This document shows positions 10,201 to 20,998 of a DNA stretch of 64,000 bases, piece by piece. The notes under the pieces are model-generated. The model saw nothing but the letters and a program-made list of their open reading frames with translations. It had not been told where the DNA came from and made no database searches. The DNA is from Nematocida parisii ERTm1 (taxonomy: Eukaryota; Microsporidia). The DNA is taken from the NCBI RefSeq assembly GCF_000250985.1, contig NW_013524646.1:593913-657912 (forward strand). Reading direction: 5' to 3'. The translations under genes and the position numbers were made by a program. Each line of letters begins with the position of its first letter. Position 1 is the stretch's first letter.

Positions 10201-10786
10201 AAAGAAGGTCAAGAATGCGTAGTATGCGAGGTGGGCAGGAATAAATGGAGGAATGAGTTAGTAAGGGTGTGTGCGTATAATATACAAACTTGTGTGGGTG
10301 GTGCAAATATGTCATTATTAACTATGAGTTCGGATGGTGTGGGTAGCTATAATTCTAGTATGTGATGGAAGAGAGGGGTAGACGTGTTATATTAGTGTGA
10401 ATTGACTAGGTATACAGTTGTTGTAGGATTATAGGATTGTTGTATTAAATACAATAATAAGAGTAGAAATAAAAGTATAAAGGAAGAAGAGAAATAAGAA
10501 AAAATAGAAAGAGTTAGAAGGAAGTGCAATAGAATAAGCTGTTTTTTTCTTGAAGGTTTAGACAAATGAAAACTTGTTATTTATTGAAATACAGAAACTC
10601 TTATATAATTTATGCCTCAATCATTTATGATACACACACACATATTAACATCATGCCAGCTCATTACTATTCTTGATCTCAACATCCAAACCAGCAAATA
10701 TAATTTCATATTTAACCGATTAGTTATTTCTTTTTAGAATATCTCTAAATACAAAATATTTAAAACTATATAAGGATTTATACTTT

Positions 10787-10839
10787 GTGTAAACTATACA
10801 TGATTTATTAAAATTAAAATATTATTTATATTTTTTACA
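10787..10839 (+). repeat. Diverged copy of the 49-bp repeat, directly upstream of a gene
   Basis: AAACTATACATGATTTATTA followed by an A/T run matches the 49-bp element with several changes and small insertions. It ends 22 bp before the ATG of large-family copy B, the position expected of a promoter element. Confidence 0.6.
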
Positions 10840-10861
10840 GTTTATTGAAACCTAAAAAAAT

Positions 10862-13800
10862 ATGAAGCAGTTAAGAAAGAAATATACTATACTTGGATTG
10901 GTGCTTATGAGCATAGAAAGCGCAATTTGCATGGGATTTAAAATAACATATAAACAATATGCAAAAAGACAAAGATTCTATCCATATAATATAGCAGATT
11001 CATTAAGAAATAATAACTCAAGTATATCAGCTATTAAAAGAATAAGTAATACATTATTGCAGAGGGGTATACTTGACAATGGCAGTTGTGCGTCATCTTT
11101 TATGAACAATCGCCCTATGCAAACAGATGGCCAAGCATTAGATCTATCTAATCCAATTAAAAGGCCCTATGATAAAGACAATAATACTACATGTTCTAAC
11201 AATATTGAAGAAGTTTACTATATGAATGTAGATAATACAGAGAATAATATAGATAATTTTGTACCAGATATAACCCAAAAATCAATAATAGATCTGACAT
11301 CAACACCAACTTCAGAACTAACTCCATCTACTACTATTAATCCTCTTAAAGTAGATTCTAATAGTGGCTTGGTTATAACTAATGCATTGTATTTTTGTGC
11401 TGCTAAAAATCAATTTATTATAAGAAACTATACTAGCTACATAGAAACTCCCGAGAATGCGTTGGTTGCAAATTACAATGGATGGTTTAAATATAAAAAA
11501 GTAAACCAAAAAATAGATGAAATAATTAAAAGTTTGAAAAGTGACATAGAAACAGACATTTGGACAATGATTAAAAATACAGGCATAAAGTTTCTTCTAC
11601 TAAAGACCATATTTCAAAAGATAATAAAATTAGACTTCTATGCTGTTCAAAAGTTCCCTAATCCATTATGCTATGATGGATTTCTAGACGATCTAGTTGG
11701 TTATATTAAAAAACATGGCCAAGTAATAATACATCATAATAACAATGTTATTTCCTTGCATGTTAATAAGAGAATAGAAACTCTTGGAGATGTCTGGATA
11801 AACAAAGAAGTAAGTTTATACTGCTGCTGCTGCGGTATAAATAGTCAAATAGTTACAGAAGGAACGGAAAAGAATATAAAACTTAAAAAAAATTGAATAC
11901 CATTCTTTTAATACCAGAGATATACGAAGACTTCTATAAAATATCAGAGAGTGTAGTTAATAAGTTTTTCAGTAAACTTAAAAAAGAAATAATGAATAGG
12001 GATACAAAAAATAAGAGTAATGATATAGTAGGATCAGCCGATGATTTAAAAATTGAACAACTACCAGATTTAACATGCATTATGAAATATCTTATACACA
12101 CTGCACAGAAAAATGAAGCATCGGCAGAAGAAGCATACAATGCAATTAAACAAATTAAATTACATGGGGGCAATGAGAATTTAATAGGCGATTCTAATGC
12201 AATAGAAGTATATAATTTTGTATGTAATAAAGTTGGTATTTTTTATAAATATCATGGAATGGCATATAATTTAATAATAAGACAGAAAGAAGCTATTAGA
12301 AATAGAACACGACTAATTCATATAAATAATATGAATAAAGAACAACCACATAACAAGATATTGGGTGAAGACAGTTTAAAGATTCAAAAACTTTTTAAAT
12401 CTACTGCAAATATACAAAACATAGATAAAATAGAAAATAGAGGACCTATTAGTTCTATTGACATAGAAAATCTAGATTATGCCCATACATTTTCTGAAAA
12501 TAGCATAATACTAAGAATAAAAGACCACTACCATGTGCAATTTGTAGACAATGAGTGGCATACGGTTACAATGGTTCATATTCCATACTACATGCATAAA
12601 CAAAAAAATGGTACAATTATAAACTATCCGTTTCACAGTATTAGGGATATAGCAAAATATTTAAAAAGCGCTTTTAATATTAGAAAAGATCGTAAATCAG
12701 GCGCCTTTAAAACAAAAAAAATAAAAAACTGGGTCTTTTTGACGTAAAAGGAAAAAATAACTGTTGTAAGGTTGGGGATGTGTATCCATTTAAGTACAGC
12801 AAGCAAGATGGAACCTGGTCGTTAATAACTGATGAATCGGATTTAAACAAAAACATTATGACAATAGAAAGTGAAAACTGTAATGTAGTATTCTATTACA
12901 TAAAAGAAAATATCTATGAAACCGAGTTTTGTTTTGCACAGTTTGTGTATTCATCAGAAGTAAAAAATAATGTTAAGGATGACAATGTGGAAAAGACACG
13001 GATTCCATTATTTCTTTCTAGGATTATGGTTTCTGGTGCTGTGCTTGGGCCTTATGACAAGAATAGTATTAACTATCATGTATTTAAATTGGGTAAATAT
13101 AAAGATTTAATACCAATTAACTATACAGAGATTTATACTCCTCCTTTTTTTAATAGTAAATCAAGTTCCTCTGACCCACAGACTGATGATTCAAGCTTAT
13201 CTAACTCACAGACTAATGATTCAAGCTCCTCTGACTCAAAGACTGATGATTCAAGCTCAACAATAATTGAAAGACATATGAGAGAAAGTGATCTAAATTA
13301 TGTTATTAAGCACTACTATAGCGACTTCTTTATACGAAATTCAACAGACTTTTATGAAGACCCTCAGTGTTACTGCATGAATGTTCAACAGGAAATAGAT
13401 GAGAATGACTCAAATGTAAGTATAACTTGGGATACAAGACTCTATGAAAGTGTATATGAATATACAACATATGCATTTGACAGCAGAATACAAGATGAAA
13501 GAATCTACACAGGCACTATTAAGCAGCCTGCCCACGCTTCTTTCATTGACATGCTACAGCGCAAAAATCCTTCTCTTAATACAGCATTATATGGACACTG
13601 TTTCTACAAAACCCATGCAGAGGTTGACTATAAAACCAGCTCTGTTTTTTGTCTTACTATGAAAGATCTTTTAGAAAGAATGAATGTGTATTTAATGGAT
13701 ATAAATGCAAAGGATGAAATAACCGATCCTATTTCAGGCGCAAAACTAAATAAAAAGAACTATGACTCGAGATTCATTCTAAAAGACATTTCAAGTGCTA

Positions 13801-13985
13801 TTCAAAATAGCAAACTACAAGAAATTAGACAAAGTGACGAGGGTGTTTTATCCATAAGAGACAATAACTACAACGGCTGTAAATATGGAATTCACTATGA
13901 TATTTTAAGTGCTTTAATTAAAACCTGCATTATTACCTCAGAATTGCGTTTAGAACAACAAGAAAAATATAAACAGCGACTTTAA
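10862..13985 (+). CDS. Large-family secreted protein, copy B, with two apparent frameshifts
   Basis: A family member of about 1040 residues read in three consecutive frames: 10862-11896, 11893-12747 and about 12723-13985. Both frame changes fall at runs of eight A (11885-11892 and 12714-12721), and each behaves as one missing base. Reading across them gives uninterrupted homology to copy A. The N-terminus is signal-peptide-like (LGLVLMSIESAICMG). Later blocks include KEVSLYCCCCGI, LLIPEIYEDFYK, FVDNEWHT and NCNVVFYYIKE. A Ser/Asp-rich tandem repeat lies at 13161-13259. The protein probably enters the secretory pathway. It is either an intact gene with base-call errors or an early pseudogene. 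Function unknown. Confidence 0.7.
13161..13259 (+). repeat. 30-bp coding tandem repeat, about 3.3 copies
   Basis: The units begin at 13161, 13191, 13221 and 13251 (partial). They encode variants of SSSSDSQTDD in large-family copy B. Copy A has an N gap in the corresponding region, which may be why it was hard to assemble. Confidence 0.85.
13773..13924 (+). repeat. 152-bp near-identical tract shared with copy A
   Basis: Partner of 8544-8695, with about three differences in 152 bp. It encodes the C-terminal FILKDISSAIQNSKLQEI block and the residues after it. Confidence 0.85.
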
Positions 13986-14327
13986 AATGGCTCTAAAACC
14001 AACAATACAAAATAACACACTAAGAAAATACTTTATCTCAGTAGTAAACAGCATTCAATTGTTAATGCCAGCCCAGCAAAGAGGAGTAAGTATTTATGGT
14101 GTATAGTTAATGCGTGTATTGCCTGTCGATTATCCCGATAGTATAGCATATGCTTGATTTTAATAAACTGTTTTTAAATAAAAAAACTTGCTATTTATTT
14201 TTAAATAACTCATTATACAGTTCAAATAGTAATAATAATTTAATTTCTATCTATTTATCAATATGTTCAAGATATAATCAGGATGATTCAGCGTGTTATT
14301 ATATATAGTAGAGCATTTTAAAAAGGA
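13986..14327. other. Intergenic spacer with duplicated 98-bp element
   Basis: AT-rich DNA between large-family copy B and the second small TM gene. The only structure seen is the 98-bp element at 14191-14288. Confidence 0.7.
14191..14288 (+). repeat. 98-bp duplicated upstream element, copy B
   Basis: Near-identical to 4602-4699 and placed at the same distance (about 40 bp) before the ATG of the paralogous small TM gene. Confidence 0.85.
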
Positions 14328-14891
14328 ATGAATATACCCGATTATGAAAGTCCAACAAATTATGACTATGAGTCAGGAAAGCATTTGGTAACACCCCTTA
14401 TGAATAGATATACTTTATTTATTGTTATTTTAGGTATCTCTTTCTTAATAATGTTTATAATATGCAGGTTATTAATTTTTTGTCTAGGTAAATCGAATTT
14501 AAAGAGTCCATTCTTTAGAAATATCCAATGGTTTTTCACATGCTGTGGCGAATATGATAAAAAAAATAATAATAACAAAACCAATAGAAATGCTAGAAGT
14601 AATAGTATCGACCTAACTGTCCAGAGTGGAAGCTTAAATAACTTATTTAAAAACACAAATAATCCGAGTAGTACTACAAATGCCCAAAGTAAAAATCTAT
14701 ATACTCAAAGTGGTAGTTCAAATAATCCGAGTAGTACTACAAATGCCCGAAGTAAAAATCTATATACTCGGAGTGGTTGTCCAAATAATTTAGATGGCAA
14801 CAGAAATAATAATAGAGTTTCAAATGCACGTATTATTGGTACAACCCCTTCGCACTACTACAGCATTGTATCTATTGATACTGATGTTTAA
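14328..14891 (+). CDS. Small one-TM protein with Asn/Ser-rich repeats (paralog B)
   Basis: A 187-residue paralog of the protein at 4738-5358. One TM segment lies at about residues 26-50, followed by FTCCGEYDKK and a polar Asn/Ser-rich tail. The tail includes two 21-residue direct repeats beginning NNPSSTTNA (nucleotides 14658-14783). It ends TPSHYYSIVSIDTDV. The tails of the two paralogs differ in sequence (Arg-rich in A, Asn-rich in B), while the TM-CC-repeat-HYY plan is kept. A large-family remnant lies 635 bp downstream, as for paralog A. Membrane protein of unknown function. Confidence 0.7.
   Translation: MNIPDYESPTNYDYESGKHLVTPLMNRYTLFIVILGISFLIMFIICRLLIFCLGKSNLKSPFFRNIQWFFTCCGEYDKKNNNNKTNRNARSNSIDLTVQSGSLNNLFKNTNNPSSTTNAQSKNLYTQSGSSNNPSSTTNARSKNLYTRSGCPNNLDGNRNNNRVSNARIIGTTPSHYYSIVSIDTDV
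14658..14783 (+). repeat. 63-bp coding direct repeat, two copies
   Basis: The units start at 14658 and 14721 and differ at only a few positions. They encode the 21-residue repeat of small TM paralog B. Confidence 0.9.
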
Positions 14892-15525
14892 TATAAATTA
14901 TATGTCAATAAGCTGTTTAACAGCAATTTTACATTAAATTAATAGTGGAATGTATTTTTGTGGCACTGTCTGACACAAATGTGTGTCATTTTTGTTTTTA
15001 TTGGAAATATTAGCTGTTTTCTTAGAATTAGTTATTTATACTACATATTATGGATTTAAATTAATTTTATTACAAAGCTTTTACTTAAATATAAATAAAG
15101 TATATTCTATGAAGAGGTTTTATATTCTGGGTATATATTCAACATGGATTTAAATATAAAATTATTTATTCTTTACAAAATTCTGTCTTGAGATATAGAT
15201 AAAGTAAAAATACATACAGTAAATCCTATTTGTGTGAATAGTTTATGCCATGATAAGATATTTGGAACCTTTAAAATATAATTCAAAGACAGCAAATCAT
15301 AATGATAGGCTGCATACACACTACAAACAGGCTTTACAACATATTTATTATATAGAAAAATCAATAGTTGTGGATGCATCCTTTAATATATATTCCTATA
15401 ATCTATAACGATATGTGTACTTTTCAATAGAAATACACGTTCTGCCACAATAATTAGATGGTTATTTATTATATTTCGAGTTTATTTTATTTATAAGGAC
15501 TTACATTAAAAATTTAAAAATTACT
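14892..15525. other. AT-rich intergenic spacer
   Basis: No gene seen. It has a weak match to the 51-bp repeat at about 15014 and a weak match to the 49-bp repeat at about 15133-15180, so it probably descends from the same spacer as 5359-5838. A 68-codon minus-strand frame (15173-15379) has no protein-like features. Confidence 0.55.
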
Positions 15526-16640
15526 ATGGCACAGTTAATTATTCATTATACTTGGGATGCTATGGAATATGCACATAGACATAACAATTTGCACTAGCTT
15601 AAAAATCGGGTCTAAAGAATATACTAAAGAATAATCAAGAAAAAAAGCTTCCATGTAATAAGGCATTTATATCAAGGAGGAAAACGCCACCTACATAAAC
15701 CACTAAAGACATGACGCTATTTGCACAGTCAAGTTATAATAGCACGTGTGTAGAACAAAATAACAGAAATATGGAAAGTTCAGATATTAATACCTCACTA
15801 GAGTTAATAGACACATATATAGTAATCCAAGCCGTTCTACAACAATGCTTGAGACTAGTGGAGACATAAAAGTAACTTTCTCTTTAAATAGCATTCAAGA
15901 AGAAAATTCCATATGTATAGATGAGTATTTGGAGCAAGGTATAGAAGATGATCAAGATGATATAGAACTAGGTCCCTTTGTATCTTCAGAATCATTGCCT
16001 ATGGATTTTTACACTATTTCGCAGATTAGCAAAAATAAGAACAGGCATACTGCCTTTTCTATTTATCAGAAAAAAGAAAGTATATTGTACGAAACTATAC
16101 TGATTACAAACCAGTGGTGAACAATTTAATAATATTTTCATATAAAACGGGTTAATATCTAAAAACATAAAGGAATATTCACAGAAAATAATTGACATCT
16201 AGAAAAAAGAGAAAAACACAAATATTCGGGTTATGATTCTGAATTTAAACACGCCTTTTCTTAAAAAAATGCTTATATTTAAAACTATAATTACAATAAA
16301 GGGGATATGGATATTAATAATTTGCCACAAAAGCCTACTATACCGACTTTTAGAAGGTTTAGTTGAATATATAGACACGCACGGTCAAACTATATATCGT
16401 TATAATGAAATAGCTGGCGCGCGCAAACATACTCATAAAAAAGAAACACTTGGAGATATATAGCTAATAAAGAAGTAAGTTTATACTGTTACTGCAGTGG
16501 CATAGACAGATAAATGGATATAGAAGGAACAGGAAAGGATATAAAAATTAAAAAATATTAAATTCTATTCTTTTAATACCAGAGAGTGTAATCAATGAAT
16601 TCTTCAGAGTGGTAAAAGAAGATCTGGAAAAAAGTTATAT
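15526..16640 (+). pseudogene. Large-family pseudogene, copy C (truncated, many stops)
   Basis: A decayed family member. ATG 15526 begins a region that aligns by eye with the signal-peptide region of copy B but soon stops. Later pieces are recognisable in shifting frames: an acidic frame at 15845-16120 that ends near a VRNYTDY match, then ETLGDI, KEVSLYCYCSGI and LLIPES blocks at about 16440-16600 with in-frame stops between them. Homology stops at about 16640, where a GC-rich island begins, and I found no continuation beyond it. The gene is dead by several independent lesions, unlike copy B. Confidence 0.75.
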
Positions 16641-16645
16641 TTTTT

Positions 16646-16980
16646 TGTGGTGACACCACCACTCAAGCGGGCACGCCCGAGACCGATCCTCCAATGCGCC
16701 TACGCGCGCGGTGATCCCATCGCGGCAAAGGGCTGGGATCTAAGAATCACGGATCAACTTTGGACTATATAAGTAGCAAGCACCCAAACAAATCATGGGA
16801 AAACCAGAGGAAACATTTACTAAAGGGCTCAGCGCCAATAGCACCACAAGGACTCCGCGTCCGCGCACATCCCAATATTCTAATAATCATAATAAAGAGC
16901 ATCCCCAACACTATCTATCTATTTTGGACTATGTTATTAGGCGGTGGCGGTGCCTCCTCGTGAGCACGCCAAAACCTATT
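16646..16980. other. GC-rich island with terminal palindromes, LTR- or MITE-like insertion
   Basis: About 330 bp of GC-rich DNA begins exactly where large-family copy C ends. The left edge has the perfect palindrome GTGGTGACACCAC (16647-16659) and then CGGGC/GCCCG (16668-16679). The right edge has CGTG/CACG (16959-16968). Inside are a TATA-like TATATAAG (16766-16773) and AATAAA 118 bp downstream (16891-16896), the order found in LTRs. No target-site duplication was seen and no transposase or reverse transcriptase is present. Its nature is inferred only. Confidence 0.4.
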
Positions 16981-17599
16981 TTAATACATTTGTTTCTATA
17001 CATTCGGGTTATATGATATTTAATCCATTAAGGATTATAGAAAGACAGCGCATAAAGTATATAAAATGAATGTATGGCACCAGCCAACCAATTAGTTAAG
17101 TGTTTTAATCTTATATTTATACATCGGTTATTTGTTTTCTTTTTCTATGTAATAAATATTCTTATATATAAATATATTTTAGATTTGATTTCCATCTGCA
17201 AGATATGCCTCATTTAATTACACTTAAAGAAAAGTGGTATGGTTTAAAAATTGTGGTTATTACTACTATGAAAAGACCAATTGTATTTTTAATATATGGA
17301 ATATTTCAGAATTCGCAGGCATTCAATTTACTGTATACTATTGCGAATAAGTAAAGTTATAATTATGTGTATTGATTTATATGCACATATTATTTATCAT
17401 TTTCTTGTTGTTTTATGCCAAGCCATCAAATATATTAGTCTTTTAATATTCTGCCTATTATCATTAAACTGTATGTGCTCCAAAATTTGTGCACAGCCAG
17501 GGCGCAAACAGAGCGCATCAAGGAAGCAGCAGAATGGAATAAAATGTATTAAATAACTAAAAGATATAGTATAAAAAAAGAAAGAACTATAAAAAATAT
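16981..17599. other. AT-rich intergenic region
   Basis: No gene supported. An ATTCGGGTTAT motif occurs at about 17000. Short frames on both strands (17296-17696) have no protein-like features and overlap each other. Confidence 0.6.
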
Positions 17600-20500
17600 A
17601 TGAGAATTCATGAAGCAATGGAACATTCGCCGCAAAATAAATTATATGCAAAAAAGGAAAAAGGATACAATACTTCTCCAAGAAACATAAAGACAAATGG
17701 GCCTGTTCATGTTTTAAAGCGGTTTATGGTTCAAAAGCATGAATTCACTTGGTTTCCTATGATTAAAATGTCTGAAAGCGTTATTCATTCTAAGTTTATG
17801 ACTGTTATGGTGCCAACAGATGAAGTAAGCACACGATTTGATGTTTTTGGAAAAAAGGTACAGATGAATCTTAACTATAAAACAACTGCTGGGGACATTC
17901 TGCATGCGGTGTGGAGGAATATGGGAATTTTGCACGGCCTGAACGAGAATGAACTTCTCTTAAAGTTTGAAACCAGCCAAGGTGAGAAAATTCTGTCAAT
18001 TGAGGACAAGCCCTTACTGGAAATTATTCAATGGAAGCTAAACAATTCTCTTTTAAACATAAGCAACCAGATGCTTATTCCAGAAGACAAAATATTTAAA
18101 AACTGCGGGTTTGAGATGCGAATTGTTGCAAGCACAGACAGCAGTAATCATGTTCAGGATGATGTTTACACAAAAGAGTCTTATAATCTTATGTACTTCT
18201 CAGATTCTTTGCCGGCATCACTCCAAAGGCCAAAGCCAGACGTAATGCGGCTGGTGACCAATATAGCCGATAGGCATTCTGTGATGATTCATATCGCAGA
18301 TTCTATTTGTGTAGGGGTCACTATTATAACGCTTTTAAGCCTGGATGCAAAGGCAAGCGTGTATACAATTCCCAAAATAAGAGACAAGGTCGAGTGGTTC
18401 ATAACAGTTATTTGTACCATAATCATAGGATACATTGCCATACCATATTGCATTTACGAGTTTTTTCAGAAGGATTGGACGTACGCAACTTCTCTGTCGC
18501 ATGCGCCAGCAGAGGATCTTCCTGCGCTTATAGAAGGGCCAAAGCCAGAAGCAGCAGAAAAAGTGGCGCTAAATTTATCGCATATGGGCCTACGGGAGAT
18601 TCCAGACGTTGTGTTCACTATAACAAACATATCCCATTTGAATATTTCAAACAACGCGCTAACAGCACTTTCTAGCAAATTAAATGGCCTGGGAATAAAG
18701 TCGCTCAATGCATCCAATAACAATATTAAAACCATTCCACGGCTTCTTCAAATTCCGCAGCTGAATCTGGAAAACAACCATATATCTGAATTTGAAAGTG
18801 TATATAACTATGCGGAGCTAAATCTTCTAGGCAATCCTCTTAAGAAATTTAAAGGATATGCCGACAAGCTATACATACGAACAGTATTTTCAACTGGCCG
18901 AATATACGGGGCGCTTTCTCTTCTTAAAAAGGTTTCTATTATTGATGTTGAAATGAAAAAGTTTGTTGGAAAGTTCCCTTTTTTAGTCGATTTGCAACTA
19001 ATAAACAACACTCTTGGTGAGCTATCAATTAGTGCGCCGAATCTAAAAACATTGCTATGTGCAAACAACTGCCTTTTACAATTTCCATACATTGAGCAGA
19101 AAAGAAATGGGTCAGACTATAACAACCTTGTATCTGTTTCTCTTCCATACAACTCAATCAATCTTATACCAAGCAGAGTGTGGACCCTTCCTATTGAATA
19201 TTTGAATGTCGCACATAACCAAATTGTGCGAATAGACCCAGCAATCAGACAGAGCGCACTTCTCCATCTAAACATCGCAGGAAATCAGATAAAGGAGATA
19301 GATAACATATCTCGGCTGGCCGGGCTGATCTGCTTTATAGCGAGCTTTAACATGCTTGAAACCATAAGAGGACTTGAGTGCATCCCAGGGCTTAAATTTG
19401 TTGATCTGTCCTATAATATGCTGATGGCGCTTCCAAAGCTGCCAGGCAAAGAAACTTCCGACCCACTGACATGTTATATTCTAGGGAATGTGCATGTCAC
19501 ATGCACAGAATCTAAGCAGAAAAGACTTGTTGCACAGGGAGCAAATATAATCATGAAAGAAACAGAAGAAAACCTCATACGCGTTCCGGGAATAATTAGA
19601 AACCACAGTCGGTGCTTAGAGTGTGGGGCGTACATTCCAAAAGAAAAGCATCGAAAAGAAGAGGAAAAAAAGCAAGTGCGTGCAACAAAAAGAGCACAGT
19701 GCTTGATTCGTGAATTTGTAATCCCGCCATATAACAATGAAAGCGATGAAAGCCCTATAACAGTCAAGGTGTTTGCGTATTTTTCATCAAAAAACAAGCA
19801 AATAAAAGGGCTTGTGGAGAGGGCGCTTACAAAAATCACTATACAGATTCAATCAGATTCAGGGAGCAAGCTGCACACTGGAATTTCTGAATATAGGCAA
19901 AAACTGCAAGAAATATGTATAAACATAAAACACAAAATGTTTCCTCACAAGGTAGATATTCTTGCATTTATAATAATTGCAGACAACTACATATACACAA
20001 TAGGAAGCAACGACATTAATTTAATTCTTTTTCGCGATGAAATTGCTATATACCTGTGCAACAGTATGCATCTTAGTGCAACCGGCATTAAGAGGCAGAG
20101 CTCTGACGAGTGCATTATAGCGTTGCCCACCTCTTTATTATATGAAATATCAGTGACCGATCTAATTATTGCATACAAAAGAAGTCGATCAATCACAGAA
20201 GTACAGCAATTTCTTTTTTCGCATGAGCTAAGAGATCTTGCTGTGTTTGTAGTGCCAATTATTCCAAAGATAGACTACCGCTTAAGAAAAAAACCAGATG
20301 CAGCAGGGCTAAAAATACTTGATGAGTTGTCAGCATACAATATTGCGTCTCAGTTTATTCGGGTGCCAATTGTCATATTCACAGACATTGTGAACAGCAC
20401 AAAACTCTGGTCGAAAGATTCGATTAGAATGATGCAGATGTCAAAGATACATAACACAACAGTTAGAAGTCTTATGAAAAAACTTGGCGGATATGAGGTG

Positions 20501-20998
20501 AAGACAGAAGGGGATTCTTTTATGATGATTTTTTATGACGAGCAGTGTGCTATGCAGTTTGGGTCTGAGATTCACAAAATTCTACTTATGAAAAACTGGC
20601 CTGAGATGGGAATTGAATACAATCCGTTGATTTATGTAAAAACAAAGCCTGTTTATCGTGGTCTGCAGATTCGTGTGGGAATAAGCAAAGGAGCATGTAT
20701 TGTTGAGAACGATCCTATAACCAAGCGATTAGACTTCTACGGAAAGTCTGTTATTGAAGCAGCTAGACTGTGTTCAATGGCCAGCGGGGGAGAAACCCTT
20801 ATTACACAAGCAATGTATAATAGAATAAAAAATATAAAGAGTGTGCAGTATATTATAGTCCCACGAGGAAGGACTATTTTATCTGGGCTCGAGACAGATA
20901 TACACCATGTGTATGAAGTAGTCCATAAGTCTCTTATAGCTAGACTTCTCCTAAAGTCTCCCCGGGTTATAAAGAAATGCGGGTGGATTGTCACCTAG
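17600..20998 (+). CDS. CYR1: Adenylate-cyclase-like protein (RA, two TM, LRR, PP2C-like, cyclase)
   Basis: An 1132-residue protein with the fungal Cyr1 order. There is a ubiquitin-like/Ras-association region (about 70-190), leucine-rich repeats (about 320-625), a PP2C-like domain without obvious metal ligands (about 710-900) and a class III cyclase domain (about 920-1085). In the cyclase, FTDIVNST (Asp929) and EVKTEGDSFM (Lys968, Asp972) give both metal Asp residues and the purine-selective Lys. Asp1045 and Arg1056 are present, but Ile1052 stands where catalytic Asn is expected. Two hydrophobic segments (about 230-252 and 262-285) lie between the RA-like region and the LRRs, so it is probably membrane-anchored. 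Likely role: cAMP synthesis or a degenerate scaffold. Confidence 0.8.
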   Translation: MRIHEAMEHSPQNKLYAKKEKGYNTSPRNIKTNGPVHVLKRFMVQKHEFTWFPMIKMSESVIHSKFMTVMVPTDEVSTRFDVFGKKVQMNLNYKTTAGDILHAVWRNMGILHGLNENELLLKFETSQGEKILSIEDKPLLEIIQWKLNNSLLNISNQMLIPEDKIFKNCGFEMRIVASTDSSNHVQDDVYTKESYNLMYFSDSLPASLQRPKPDVMRLVTNIADRHSVMIHIADSICVGVTIITLLSLDAKASVYTIPKIRDKVEWFITVICTIIIGYIAIPYCIYEFFQKDWTYATSLSHAPAEDLPALIEGPKPEAAEKVALNLSHMGLREIPDVVFTITNISHLNISNNALTALSSKLNGLGIKSLNASNNNIKTIPRLLQIPQLNLENNHISEFESVYNYAELNLLGNPLKKFKGYADKLYIRTVFSTGRIYGALSLLKKVSIIDVEMKKFVGKFPFLVDLQLINNTLGELSISAPNLKTLLCANNCLLQFPYIEQKRNGSDYNNLVSVSLPYNSINLIPSRVWTLPIEYLNVAHNQIVRIDPAIRQSALLHLNIAGNQIKEIDNISRLAGLICFIASFNMLETIRGLECIPGLKFVDLSYNMLMALPKLPGKETSDPLTCYILGNVHVTCTESKQKRLVAQGANIIMKETEENLIRVPGIIRNHSRCLECGAYIPKEKHRKEEEKKQVRATKRAQCLIREFVIPPYNNESDESPITVKVFAYFSSKNKQIKGLVERALTKITIQIQSDSGSKLHTGISEYRQKLQEICINIKHKMFPHKVDILAFIIIADNYIYTIGSNDINLILFRDEIAIYLCNSMHLSATGIKRQSSDECIIALPTSLLYEISVTDLIIAYKRSRSITEVQQFLFSHELRDLAVFVVPIIPKIDYRLRKKPDAAGLKILDELSAYNIASQFIRVPIVIFTDIVNSTKLWSKDSIRMMQMSKIHNTTVRSLMKKLGGYEVKTEGDSFMMIFYDEQCAMQFGSEIHKILLMKNWPEMGIEYNPLIYVKTKPVYRGLQIRVGISKGACIVENDPITKRLDFYGKSVIEAARLCSMASGGETLITQAMYNRIKNIKSVQYIIVPRGRTILSGLETDIHHVYEVVHKSLIARLLLKSPRVIKKCGWIVT

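Larger units (their letters stand above)
8844..10861. other. 2-kb AT-rich intergenic region with embedded elements
   Basis: No credible gene. It contains a 49-bp repeat (9109-9157), about 650 bp of AT-rich DNA, a GC-rich island (about 9838-10200), then a G/A-biased stretch (about 10205-10540), and a diverged repeat copy just before the next gene (10787-10839). Confidence 0.6.

Noticed and set aside
16641-17016. 5S rRNA in the GC-rich island
   Set aside because: The conserved 5S internal promoter and loop sequences are not present on either strand.
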